A DNA stretch of 64,000 nt from Enterococcus dispar ATCC 51266 (GTDB lineage Bacteria; Bacillota; Bacilli; Lactobacillales; Enterococcaceae), in assembly GCF_000406945.1 (NCBI RefSeq), contig NZ_KE136354.1:2139290-2203289 (forward strand). The letters are read 5' to 3'. The translations under genes and the position numbers were made by a program. Under the pieces are notes generated by a model. That model searched no databases and was not told the DNA's origin. It saw nothing but the letters and a program-made list of their open reading frames with translations. Of this stretch, positions 9,023 to 17,032 are shown piece by piece; position 1 is the first letter of the stretch; each line of letters begins with the position of its first letter.

Positions 9023-10063
9023 ATGGAAAACAGAAAAACACTAATCAAACAATTTTCTCATACCGACTTAGACGGTGTGGGCTCCGCTTTATTATTACAA
9101 GCGATCTTGCAAGAACAAAAAGGATACATGGCCGCAAATTATCTACCAGTGGGCTACTCTGAACCCGGAGTAGATGGTACCATTGACAAACACGTTTTGA
9201 ACTTCATCCAAACCAATGAAGAAGACATAACCGAACTTTACATTACAGATATTTGTCCCTCCGATGAGGTAATTGAAAAACTTGCAGCTTATTGTGAAGA
9301 ACGAAAAATCAATTGGCACATTTTTGACCACCATGTGACTTCTGTCCACGTCAATGAAAAGTATCCTAAAAATGCCGCTATTATCGTGGCAGATGATACA
9401 ACTGGACTAAAACATTCCGCCACCAGTGTCTTATTTAAAATTTTAGTGGGAAAAATGCCTACTGCGTTATTTGACGATGAAAAATGGCAACGTTTGGCCA
9501 ATGTCGCGGATATTATCCGCTGTTATGACTGTTGGGACTGGCAATTAAATCCCAATGCCGCTTACAAAGAATCAGCCGCTGAATTTAACAATCTTTTCTA
9601 TTTTTATAGTTGGGATAAACGCATTGAACTAATGGGGAGCGTCATGGCAGCCGGGCTTTCTTTACTCGATGATTATGCAGAAATTATTGCCGCTTTAAAC
9701 GAAAAAGAAGCGGATTATGTGCGCCGCAAAACCTTAAAAGCGCAATTTGGTACCCTCGACGGTAAAACTTTTGCCTATACTTTTGGGGAACAATACACTT
9801 CGGTTTTAGGCAATGCCTTGGCCCGCCTGGAACATCCTGAAACAAAAAAAGAAGTCGATTTTAGCCTAGTGCTAATTGGCAAAGGCGTTTCTTTACGAAC
9901 AAACAATGACGCTATTGACCTTTCTGTCCTAGCCGCTCGCTATTTTAATGGCGGTGGCCACAAACGCGCTTCTGGCGGTGCTTTTGCCGAGATTCAATAC
10001 TTCATTTCCGATAGTGAAAATCCCGAGCAGGAATCCACTCTCTTTTTAGATTTAAAACGGTAA
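9023..10063 (+). CDS. DHH/DHHA1 family phosphoesterase (NrnB-like)
   Basis: A 346-residue member of the DHH superfamily, which uses two metal ions to hydrolyse phosphodiester bonds in short oligonucleotides or cyclic dinucleotide products. SHTDLDGVGS (residues 12-21) supplies the first two aspartates, DHH stands at 102-104, and the DHHA1 motif GGGHKRASGGA is at 310-320. The overall layout resembles B. subtilis NrnB (oligoribonuclease) more than RecJ or GdpP: there is no membrane segment, PAS domain or GGDEF domain. Start is ATG with a weak AGTAGG site. The gene stands alone, flanked on both sides by palindromic repeat arrays. Substrate is not determined. Confidence 0.85.
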   Translation: MENRKTLIKQFSHTDLDGVGSALLLQAILQEQKGYMAANYLPVGYSEPGVDGTIDKHVLNFIQTNEEDITELYITDICPSDEVIEKLAAYCEERKINWHIFDHHVTSVHVNEKYPKNAAIIVADDTTGLKHSATSVLFKILVGKMPTALFDDEKWQRLANVADIIRCYDCWDWQLNPNAAYKESAAEFNNLFYFYSWDKRIELMGSVMAAGLSLLDDYAEIIAALNEKEADYVRRKTLKAQFGTLDGKTFAYTFGEQYTSVLGNALARLEHPETKKEVDFSLVLIGKGVSLRTNNDAIDLSVLAARYFNGGGHKRASGGAFAEIQYFISDSENPEQESTLFLDLKR

Positions 10064-10070
10064 ATAAGAA

Positions 10071-10182
10071 AAGCTTCATGAACGTGCCCAACTCTTTAGC
10101 ATTAAGGCGGAATTATACGAAATTGTTCTTCAAATTTCTTATAATTTCGACTTAATGTCGCTAAGAGTTCGTTCGTGAAGCT
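10071..10182. repeat. Large imperfect palindrome (element A)
   Basis: Outer arms AGCTTCATGAACG/CGTTCGTGAAGCT, middle arms AACTCTTTAGCATTAAG/CTTAATGTCGCTAAGAGTT and an inner pair around GAATTATACGAAATTG/CAAATTTCTTATAATTT. It starts eight bases after the DHH gene. Confidence 0.8.
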
Positions 10183-10194
10183 GGATTATAAGAA

Positions 10195-10305
10195 AAGCTA
10201 AACGAACTCGTTTAGCTCTCAAGTAATAAGATGGAATTTCAAGAAATTGCTCCTCAAATTTCTTCAAATTTCAGCTTATTACCGTAGAGAGTTAGTTCAT
10301 TTTGC
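10195..10305. repeat. Large imperfect palindrome (element B)
   Basis: Arms AAACGAACTCGTTTAGCTC and GAGAGTTAGTTCATTTT with inner pair GAATTTCAAGAAATTG/CAAATTTCTTCAAATTT. Same design as element A, with separate sequence drift. Confidence 0.75.
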
Positions 10306-10319
10306 TAGACACCGAGAAA

Positions 10320-10430
10320 AGCTAAAGGCAGTGGGCAGCTCTTTGGAAAAATCTCAGAAATGCGTTTTCTGGTGTTCTTGACCAGAAACTAATTTTTGAA
10401 TTTTTCCCGAAGAGTAGCTGCCTGTGCGAG
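10320..10430. repeat. Large imperfect palindrome (element C)
   Basis: Close copy of the element at 8595-8706. Arms GCAGCTCTTTGG and CCGAAGAGTAGCTGC enclose a second stem TTTTCTGG/CCAGAAAC. Confidence 0.78.
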
Positions 10431-10439
10431 ACAATAAGA

Positions 10440-10475
10440 AAAGCTAAACGAACTCCTTTAGCTCTGCGGATAGCC
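10440..10475. repeat. Left-arm fragment of the palindromic repeat (element F)
   Basis: AAGCTAAACGAACTCCTTTA and the following AGCTCT repeat the start of element B almost exactly; the matching right arm is absent or too diverged to recognise. Confidence 0.6.
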
Positions 10476-10574
10476 AATTTTTCTAATCACGCAAATTATC
10501 GGCTGGTTCTTTGATGGGCAATTCCTTTCAAATTGGTATTTTAACTTGGTTCGGACAATGTATCCCACACAAGG

Positions 10575-10955
10575 TTAAAAATCCACTGAAAAAATGGACC
10601 CTTCGCGAGAAAATCCCTGCTTTTGATAATAAACGTCCACATCACTCATAACATACACGTCAGCTTCTGGATAATCATATTTTACTTGCTGCATCAATGC
10701 TCGACCATATTGCTTGCCGCGATACGCTTTTTCAATAAGCAAATCATAAATATAGATACCAAATCCGTCGTCATCTCGACAGCGACAGTATCCGCATAAA
10801 TTTTCATCATATACCACATACGTAATCGAGTTGACTAGTGCTTTTTGGTAGTGCTCTTTACGAGTATCATAATATTCTGCCCAACCAGTACCTTCTTTTT
10901 CAATCAATTTAAATAAGGCCACTTCATCTTCTAATTCATATTTCTTTATAAACAT
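10575..10955 (-). CDS. GNAT family N-acetyltransferase
   Basis: A small (126-residue) acyl-CoA-dependent acetyltransferase. The fold is visible: an N-terminal strand and helix (MFIKKYELEDEVALFKLIEKE), central strands ITYVVYDENLCGYCRCR and GIYIYDLLIEKAYRG, then the acetyl-CoA pyrophosphate loop RGKQYGRALM and a C-terminal DVDVYYQKQGF strand typical of the family. The acceptor is unknown. AAAGGAG precedes the ATG. It begins 35 bases after the TauE/SafE gene on the same strand with no terminator between, so it may share the sulfatase-maturase transcript. A role in acetylating a released amino sugar is conceivable but is speculation. Confidence 0.82.
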   Translation of the reverse strand: MFIKKYELEDEVALFKLIEKEGTGWAEYYDTRKEHYQKALVNSITYVVYDENLCGYCRCRDDDGFGIYIYDLLIEKAYRGKQYGRALMQQVKYDYPEADVYVMSDVDVYYQKQGFSREGSIFSVDF

Positions 10956-10990
10956 CGGATTCTCCTTTGCCAGACGGTTTCACTATAAGT

Positions 10991-11776
10991 TTATTTTGCC
11001 AAGATTTGCCAACCATTATATACATTAATTAATAATACAAGTGCAATCACAGCTTGAAATACCAAAGTCACCTTTTTTGGTGAAAGCAAATGATTGAATC
11101 GACTGCCCAAAAGTCCCCCCAAAATTGCCGCCGGAATAACAAAAAATAACATTGTTAAATCATAACGGCCAAATCCCATACCAAATGCAATGGTTACAAT
11201 TTTAGCAAGTTGTGAGAAAAAAATAGTCGCAATCGAATAGATTGTCGCTTCTTTAATAGGAAACGAAAACAGTAACATTAATAATGAAACATTAATAGGT
11301 CCGCCGCCAATACCGAGTAAGCTAGCCAAAAACCCTAAGACCAATCCCGCTAAAAAATAACTGATCAAAGAGTTAAAATGATAATTTTTCCAATCAAATC
11401 GGGAATATAAAAATGCAAATACGAGGGTTACAATAGTCAATGAAATTTGAATCAGCTGCACCAAACTTTCGTCAGCTAAAAATAAAAGCAATCTCTCAAA
11501 GACAACGTTTCCGCCAATGCCACCTAAAACTGATCCTGCTGAAATAAAAGCCACCAAGCGCCAATTTAACGAAATACCATCTTTTACTTGTCGCCAAGTC
11601 GAAACAAGGGACATTGTAAAGACGGCTACTGTTGAATAAAAGGAGATGGCTGCTACAGAATCTTTTGCCAACAGATCCAAGACAGGTTTAATGATAACGC
11701 CCCCGCCCATACCCGAAATTGCTCCAATTGTATTCGCCAATACAATGACTAGAAAATAGATAATTCCAATTAGCAT
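10991..11776 (-). CDS. TauE/SafE family anion exporter, probably for sulfate or sulfite
   Basis: A 261-residue membrane protein with about eight helices. It contains the duplicated family motif: GAISGMGGGVIIKP near the N-terminus and LASLLGIGGGPINVSLL in the second half. Members export sulfite, sulfoacetate or similar anions, and some act on other organic anions. The open frame extends to 11854, but the ATG at 11776 overlaps the stop of the radical SAM gene and has a GAGGAAA site inside that gene, so I take this start and infer translational coupling. Next to a sulfatase maturase and a cytoplasmic sulfatase, the simplest role is disposal of sulfate released inside the cell. The role is inference; the family is clear. 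Confidence 0.85.
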   Translation of the reverse strand: MLIGIIYFLVIVLANTIGAISGMGGGVIIKPVLDLLAKDSVAAISFYSTVAVFTMSLVSTWRQVKDGISLNWRLVAFISAGSVLGGIGGNVVFERLLLFLADESLVQLIQISLTIVTLVFAFLYSRFDWKNYHFNSLISYFLAGLVLGFLASLLGIGGGPINVSLLMLLFSFPIKEATIYSIATIFFSQLAKIVTIAFGMGFGRYDLTMLFFVIPAAILGGLLGSRFNHLLSPKKVTLVFQAVIALVLLINVYNGWQILAK

Positions 11777-12888
11777 ACAGGCACTTTCCTCACTTCTTCT
11801 AAAATTTGCGGTATCTGTGGAATCAATGCCAGCAACAATTCTTTGTAACCACAACGATTACTTTTTTCATCCACATACATTGCATTTTTCATGCGTTTGC
11901 AACCACCACGACAAAATTTCTTCACTTCACAATTCTGACATTGCACAACTAATTGATCGGGTGTGCAAAGAAATGTCGCAGTAATTTCTTTTTCAAATAA
12001 TTGTTTTAATGTTTCATCTTGAATATATCCCATCCGATATTCATCCAATACGTAAAAATCACATGGATAGACGCTACCATCAGCTTCAATGACATATTGC
12101 ACTTGACAATTACCTAAGATCCCACAAGCTGTTAATTGTTGATTTACTAGTAGGTTGATTATATCATCAAATAATTTCACACTGATGTAGTTGCCGTTTG
12201 TTAACTCTTTTAGCCACAACTGTAATAACTCCTGATAAAAAAGGGAAAAATTATCTGGAGTTAAACTATAATAACTAGAGGCGGTTGCATTTAAATCATC
12301 CAGACAAGGAATGAACTGAATAAATTTGATAGATTCTTTCTTTAGAAAGCTAAAGACTTGTTTCGCTTCTTTTGCTAACTGGTTGGTTAACACACATAAG
12401 ATATTGTATTCAATTTCAAACTTATCAAATAGCATCTTTGTTTGTAGCACCTTTTGAAAAGTTCCGCTCCCTAAATTATCAACACGATTTTGATCATGGT
12501 AAGCAGGTAGTCCGTCAATCGATAGTCCCACAAGAAAATTATTTTCTTTTAAAAATTCACACCACTGGCTATTAATTAAAATTCCATTGGTCTGCATTGC
12601 ATAATGGACCTTAATATTTTTAGTCTGTCTATTTATCAGTGCGATAATTTCTTTGTAATATTTCAAACCAACTAACGTCGGCTCTCCTCCTTGAAAAGCT
12701 AGTGTTAACTCGTCCCCATCAGCTAAATCAACAAAAATATTGTGAATCATCTTTTCTGCAACTTCTTTTTTCATTCTGCCATAAGACCGAACTTCTCTTA
12801 ATGAACTTACATTGGCATAAAAACAATACTTGCATCTTAAATTACATAAGGATGAGGCCGGTTTAATTAAAACTGAAATATGCTTCAC
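11770..12888 (-). CDS. Anaerobic sulfatase-maturating enzyme (radical SAM, SPASM domain)
   Basis: Oxidises the active-site Cys or Ser of sulfatases to formylglycine without oxygen. About 372 residues. The radical SAM motif CNLRCKYC binds the catalytic 4Fe-4S cluster; YCFYANVSSL and LAFQGGEPTLVG follow as in known anSMEs. The C-terminal half contains the SPASM cysteines: CGILGNC, YPCDFYV, CQNCEVKKFCRGGC and a final RCGYKE. The frame opens with a GTG at 12906, but the GTG at 12888 (VKHISVLIKPASSLC) has AGAAGG seven bases upstream and fits the family start better. The gene stands after the terminator of the GH35-PTS-sulfatase operon, so it needs its own promoter. Its target is very probably the sulfatase at 13469-14923. 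Confidence 0.92.
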   Translation of the reverse strand: MKHISVLIKPASSLCNLRCKYCFYANVSSLREVRSYGRMKKEVAEKMIHNIFVDLADGDELTLAFQGGEPTLVGLKYYKEIIALINRQTKNIKVHYAMQTNGILINSQWCEFLKENNFLVGLSIDGLPAYHDQNRVDNLGSGTFQKVLQTKMLFDKFEIEYNILCVLTNQLAKEAKQVFSFLKKESIKFIQFIPCLDDLNATASSYYSLTPDNFSLFYQELLQLWLKELTNGNYISVKLFDDIINLLVNQQLTACGILGNCQVQYVIEADGSVYPCDFYVLDEYRMGYIQDETLKQLFEKEITATFLCTPDQLVVQCQNCEVKKFCRGGCKRMKNAMYVDEKSNRCGYKELLLALIPQIPQILEEVRKVPVC

Positions 12889-13001
12889 ATCTGAACCTTC
12901 TTTCACTTTACCTTTAAGCTATGTCAGTTATCTTTCCTCTTAGAACTATTCTACTATTGAAAATGTTGCAATAATCATTATTTTACAAATAGCTAAAAGG
13001 G

Positions 13002-13043
13002 AAAAAAGCCCATAGTGTTTTAAATAAACACTATGAAGCTTTT
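13002..13043 (-). terminator. Intrinsic terminator of the GH35-PTS-sulfatase operon
   Basis: On the minus strand AGCTTCATAGTGTTT pairs with AAACACTATGGGCT (wobbles near the base), followed by TTTTTT. It lies directly after the EIIA stop codon. Confidence 0.85.
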
Positions 13044-13044
13044 A

Positions 13045-13464
13045 TCAGTCCATTTCGTCTTCAATATCATCTAAATTTTCAATATCAGCGCGCGTCAACT
13101 GTAACTCGGGCCGTAACAACCGCTGATAAACTTCTTCTTCTGTTTGACTGGAAAAGTCCCCCATTAATAATTCTAAAGCAGTAGGAACATTGACTCCGGC
13201 AAAAAGAAAAATATTCGTAGGATTATTCGATTTTATGCGATAAGCAACATTAAAAGGTGTTCCCCCCTTAATATCAGTCAAAATAATGACTTTTTCTCCT
13301 AGTTGAGCAATCTTTGATTCCATTTGCTCACTAAATTCCTCAAGAGAAATTGTCCCGTTAAAATCTAAAGCCGTTAAATCCGAATTTTCGCCTGCAATCA
13401 GAGCTAAATTTGACATTAGACCCGTGGCAAATTTACCATGTCCACTAATTAAAATTTTTGTCAT
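13045..13464 (-). CDS. PTS mannose-family EIIA component
   Basis: Soluble phosphocarrier that takes phosphate from HPr and passes it to EIIB. The 139-residue product starts MTKILISGHGKFATG with the phosphorylated His at residue 9, followed by the usual alternating fold and the switch segment DIKGGTPFNVA. Frame extends a few codons upstream, but the ATG at 13464 has GAGGAA seven bases ahead. It is the last gene of the operon and is separated from the other PTS genes by the sulfatase gene, an unusual position. Acidic C-terminus (DIEDEMD). Confidence 0.92.
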   Translation of the reverse strand: MTKILISGHGKFATGLMSNLALIAGENSDLTALDFNGTISLEEFSEQMESKIAQLGEKVIILTDIKGGTPFNVAYRIKSNNPTNIFLFAGVNVPTALELLMGDFSSQTEEEVYQRLLRPELQLTRADIENLDDIEDEMD

Positions 13465-13468
13465 TAAT

Positions 13469-14923
13469 CTATTCCTCATTCTTTAGAAAGGAAAGTGTCA
13501 ACATGGTTTCATTTAATTTAACCAACCGATTGTTTTGCACGAACCCTTCTTCTCGATTTTGTAATTCTTCAATAAGAATTTCGCGAAGCTCGCTAGTTTT
13601 CTTCTGTTCAACTTTACTAATCTCCCTATTCTCATGGGGATCTTCTTTTAAATAAAATAATTGTTCTTCTCCTCTAACCGGAAACCAGATATACTTCCAA
13701 TCTTTGGTTAAAATATACTGACTAGAATCTTTCCCAAAACTATGTTCTCCATGAATATAGGATCTTAATGGATGAGTGGGATTGGTTAGCATTGGCTTTA
13801 TACTTTTTCCATCAATCCCATCGACGTTTTCCGAAGCAGCAAAATCTATTAGTGATGGCAAGACGTCACGTAATTCTACGAGTTCTTCTATTTTTTTATT
13901 TGTCCCTTTTAGAATATTTGCAGGATCATATACAATAAACGGGATATGAATACTCCCTTGATATGGGTATGCTTTACGGAACAAATGATGTTCGCCCAGT
14001 TGATCGCCATGATCTGATAAAAATAAAATGATAGTGTTTTTATCCATCCGGTGTTCTTTTAAAGCGATTAAAAAACGGCCAATTTGATGGTCAATATGGG
14101 TTATCGCACCATAATAACCTGCACGCATTCTATTTAGTTCATGTTTTCCATATTGTCCTTTTACAGCAATGGTCGAGTAATCTTGATCAAGTCCAATATC
14201 TTGGGCCCATTCTCCCACCTGAATTTCAGGTAGGTCTTGGATTAAATCCATATACATATCAAAATAATATTGCGGTGGATCCAGTGGTGAATGGGGTCTG
14301 GTAAAGGACATTTTCAAGAAAAACGGAACGGTAGGATCATGTTTTTTTAGAAAATCAATTGACTTCGTTACTACCCAGTTAGTGGGATGCAGTTCTTCTT
14401 CATACATCCAAGGACGGGCTACCCAAGAATTACAGTCTAATCCATTATCCATCAAATCAGCATGAATCCCCTTATGCTCTTTAAACCAAGACAGATAGTC
14501 ATCTGTATTTTCAAATTGCGTCCCATAAGGGTTATCATATTTTCTTGCTGCATGTAAATACCCGTCATGTAATTCTACGTGGTCAAACCCCAGCCGATTT
14601 CTTTCAGGGTAAACATGCATTTTTCCTATAACTTCTGTTTGATAGTCCAAGTTGGTAAATTCAGAACCCAAAGTTTTTTCGTATTTCCAAGGTACCCGAT
14701 CTTCGTATCCAACTCTTCCATGATGAGACTGGGATAATCCAGTCATCAAGGCTGCCCGAGACGGGATACAACTTGGGACAGCAGTATAGGCATTTTCAAA
14801 ATTGTAACTTTGTTCCGCCATCATATCTAGGTTTGGAGTGGAAATAATCTCGTTGCCGTTTGCCCCTAGAGCATCAAAGCGCATTTGATCGACCATCATT
14901 AATATAATATTAGGTTTTTCCAT
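13469..14923 (-). CDS. Cytoplasmic formylglycine-type sulfatase
   Basis: Hydrolyses a sulfate ester, very probably on an imported carbohydrate. The 484-residue type I sulfatase has the maturation motif SCIPSRAALMTG with Cys at residue 52 (the future formylglycine), preceded by metal-binding MMVDQMRFDAL; later come MKMSFTRPHSPLDPP and LFLSDHGDQLGEHHL, which complete the metal and sulfate site. There is no signal peptide, so the enzyme should be cytoplasmic. That is atypical, as many glycan sulfatases are secreted, but fits substrate entry through the PTS. An ATG at 14923 follows AGGTGA; a GTG three codons earlier is also possible. It sits inside the PTS operon between IID and IIA, just after the IID stop. 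Its activation requires the radical SAM enzyme encoded downstream. Confidence 0.93.
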   Translation of the reverse strand: MEKPNIILMMVDQMRFDALGANGNEIISTPNLDMMAEQSYNFENAYTAVPSCIPSRAALMTGLSQSHHGRVGYEDRVPWKYEKTLGSEFTNLDYQTEVIGKMHVYPERNRLGFDHVELHDGYLHAARKYDNPYGTQFENTDDYLSWFKEHKGIHADLMDNGLDCNSWVARPWMYEEELHPTNWVVTKSIDFLKKHDPTVPFFLKMSFTRPHSPLDPPQYYFDMYMDLIQDLPEIQVGEWAQDIGLDQDYSTIAVKGQYGKHELNRMRAGYYGAITHIDHQIGRFLIALKEHRMDKNTIILFLSDHGDQLGEHHLFRKAYPYQGSIHIPFIVYDPANILKGTNKKIEELVELRDVLPSLIDFAASENVDGIDGKSIKPMLTNPTHPLRSYIHGEHSFGKDSSQYILTKDWKYIWFPVRGEEQLFYLKEDPHENREISKVEQKKTSELREILIEELQNREEGFVQNNRLVKLNETMLTLSFLKNEE

Positions 14924-14932
14924 TTTATTCAC

Positions 14933-15739
14933 CTATCCCAATAAGTGCAAATTATAAAGAATAATCGAAAGAATCATCATAAACCATATTACGCGGGTTG
15001 AATTCATCTTTTTGAGTCCAAGTAACCAATAAGCCAGAGCAACTAATAAAACGGGAATCATTGCTGGTAAGATTTGATCTAACATATCTTGCATCTTTAA
15101 GACTACATCACCAGATTTATATTCTAACGGCATTTTGGCAGAAACAACGGTAGGAATCAACGCGCCTACTACAGTAATACCCAACAGTGTTGCTGATTCT
15201 GTAATCGCTTTTAAAGTATCGCTCATAGTAGAGACTAACTTTGTTCCTTGCTTGTAGCCAATAAATAGTAATGGATAGCGTAGGAAAACAATCGCAATAC
15301 TCAAAATGAGCCACATAATTGCTCCAATAGGACTACCTTCTAATCCCATATAAGCCGCCACAGATCCCATAATTGTTGGGATAATCGCACCAAATAGTGA
15401 ATCGCCAATAGCCGCAAAAGGCCCCATTAAACCGGTTTTTAATCCAATAATGGTATCCTTTGATTTTATTCCTTCATCTTCTTCAATAGCTAAATCGATA
15501 CCCATAATCAAAGTGGCCAAATGTGGACCCGTATTGAAAAATTGAAGTTGAGTTTCTAGCATCTCTTTTCTTTCGCTCTTATTCGGATATAACTTCTCTA
15601 ATGCAGGTAACATCGCCCGAGTATAGGCAATACTCATCATTCTTTCGTAGTTCCAACCAATTTGTCCTGCTAGTAAATAACGCCAGTTGACTCTTTGCAA
15701 ATCTTTTTTTGTTAATTTCTTTGTTGTATCAGAGTTCAT
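14933..15739 (-). CDS. PTS mannose-family EIID component
   Basis: Membrane partner of IIC in sugar translocation. The 268-residue product has the typical cytoplasmic N-terminus (LQRVNWRYLLAGQIGWNYERM), a TGPHLATLIMGIDLAIEE segment, and membrane segments mainly in the C-terminal half. Its open frame overlaps the end of the IIC gene. Of several in-frame ATGs I take 15739, which has GGGAG nine bases upstream inside the IIC gene; upstream ATGs at 15745 and 15748 are less well placed. Belongs to the same operon as the GH35 enzyme; the transported sugar is inferred to be a galactoside, possibly sulfated. Confidence 0.9.
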   Translation of the reverse strand: MNSDTTKKLTKKDLQRVNWRYLLAGQIGWNYERMMSIAYTRAMLPALEKLYPNKSERKEMLETQLQFFNTGPHLATLIMGIDLAIEEDEGIKSKDTIIGLKTGLMGPFAAIGDSLFGAIIPTIMGSVAAYMGLEGSPIGAIMWLILSIAIVFLRYPLLFIGYKQGTKLVSTMSDTLKAITESATLLGITVVGALIPTVVSAKMPLEYKSGDVVLKMQDMLDQILPAMIPVLLVALAYWLLGLKKMNSTRVIWFMMILSIILYNLHLLG

Positions 15740-16541
15740 CTTCATCATCTCCCACTTCAAACTCATTTTCTGCCATTTGAGATCCAGTAGTCACCACGTG
15801 TTGCGGCTTAGGAACAGAAATTACTTTGTAATAAATTAATGCCATCGCAGCACCCAAAATTGCTGCTCCCATCATAGGTACATTTATGTAGGCAGCTGTG
15901 AAAAAACCAACCAATAAGAATGGGAAAAATTTCTTAACAGGTAAATAACGTAACAAAATAGCGATCCCTACTACTGGCAACACGCCACCGGCAATTTTTA
16001 GCCCCCCCATCAACCAATCAGGAGCAAAATCAACAATTGTTTTTACTAAACTATCACCAAAAATCAACGCAAGTCCTACTGGTAATGCGCGTGATAAACC
16101 AAACGGAATCGTACTTAAAATTGCTTCTCGATTAATCGCTTTGATATTATCAGCTTCAACGTGTTTTTCAATTCGATGTAAAAAGAAAACCGTAACAAAT
16201 CGTGCTAAAACATCTAATTGAACTAACATTAATCCTACGGGAACTGACAATCCAATCGCAAATTCTAGTCCTTTTCCACTCAAGACACCGAAAACTGTTC
16301 CGATAATGGCACCAGAAGCAAAATCTGGAATAGAAGCTCCACCATAAGTTCCAACACCTAAAACCATCAATTGCAACGTTGCACCAACTAAAAGACCCGT
16401 TTGAAGATCCCCCATGATAAGTCCAGCAAACATTCCAGCAATGATGGGTTTGTTGGTTTGTAACATCGCAAACAATGGATCAATTCCTGTAATATAAGAA
16501 AGCAAAACTAAAAGAATTAGCTGAACAACTGATAATTCCAT
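15729..16541 (-). CDS. PTS mannose-family EIIC component
   Basis: The channel-forming permease of the PTS. The 270-residue protein is strongly hydrophobic with the family motif GLIMGDLQTGLLVGATLQLMV (broken here into its first and second halves around residues 40-60) and GVGTYGGASIPD. The acidic C-terminal tail (EFEVGDDEDEL) overlaps the next reading frame. Start ATG overlaps the stop of EIIB in TAATG, so translation is coupled. Its likely ortholog group is the galactosamine/galactoside branch of Man-family transporters, but sequence alone does not fix the sugar. Confidence 0.92.
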   Translation of the reverse strand: MELSVVQLILLVLLSYITGIDPLFAMLQTNKPIIAGMFAGLIMGDLQTGLLVGATLQLMVLGVGTYGGASIPDFASGAIIGTVFGVLSGKGLEFAIGLSVPVGLMLVQLDVLARFVTVFFLHRIEKHVEADNIKAINREAILSTIPFGLSRALPVGLALIFGDSLVKTIVDFAPDWLMGGLKIAGGVLPVVGIAILLRYLPVKKFFPFLLVGFFTAAYINVPMMGAAILGAAMALIYYKVISVPKPQHVVTTGSQMAENEFEVGDDEDEL

Positions 16542-17032
16542 TATTTACCTTCCCCCTTAATCAAAAGTTCATCAAAAGAATATTTGGGTTCATTGGGAAC
16601 CATCTGAACGACTACCGTAATTTTTTCATCTTGGAGAGCCTTTAATGCTGTTATATCTGTTTCGCTAACATTTACGGATTTGGTAAGTTGTTTGGTATCG
16701 GCTTTTTTTGACATGTTTCCTACATTAACAGTTGGTAAGTTCACGCCCATTTTGACTAATTCCAGCAAAGTTTCTGGCTTTTTAACAATCAGAAAAACCC
16801 GTTGATTTTCATAACGTCCACTTTTAATATTTGCTGCTGCTTTTTCGATTGGTAGAACACTCAAAGCCACTCCTGCAGGTGTAGCTAATTTTAAGGAAGA
16901 CTTCGCAATATCACTTTTTGCCGCCTCGTTATCGACTACCATTATGCGCGTTGCTTGCAAATAATTGGTCCACATATTTGCTACTTGACCATGTATCAAT
17001 CTTTCATCGATTCTAGCATTTTCAATTCCCAT
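16541..17032 (-). CDS. PTS mannose-family EIIB component
   Basis: Phosphorylates the incoming sugar. The 163-residue protein begins MGIENARIDERLIHGQV with the phosphorylated His at residue 14 in the standard DERLIHGQV context, and continues with VNVGNMS and VPNEPKYSFDELL typical of IIB subunits. Start codon overlaps the GH35 stop (TAATG) and has GGAGAG upstream within that gene. Translation is thus coupled on both sides, evidence for a single polycistronic transcript. Confidence 0.93.
   Translation of the reverse strand: MGIENARIDERLIHGQVANMWTNYLQATRIMVVDNEAAKSDIAKSSLKLATPAGVALSVLPIEKAAANIKSGRYENQRVFLIVKKPETLLELVKMGVNLPTVNVGNMSKKADTKQLTKSVNVSETDITALKALQDEKITVVVQMVPNEPKYSFDELLIKGEGK

Noticed and set aside
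11777-11854. Longer N-terminus for the TauE/SafE protein
   Set aside because: The extra residues lie inside the maturase gene, are hydrophilic and lack a ribosome binding site; the ATG at 11776 is better supported.
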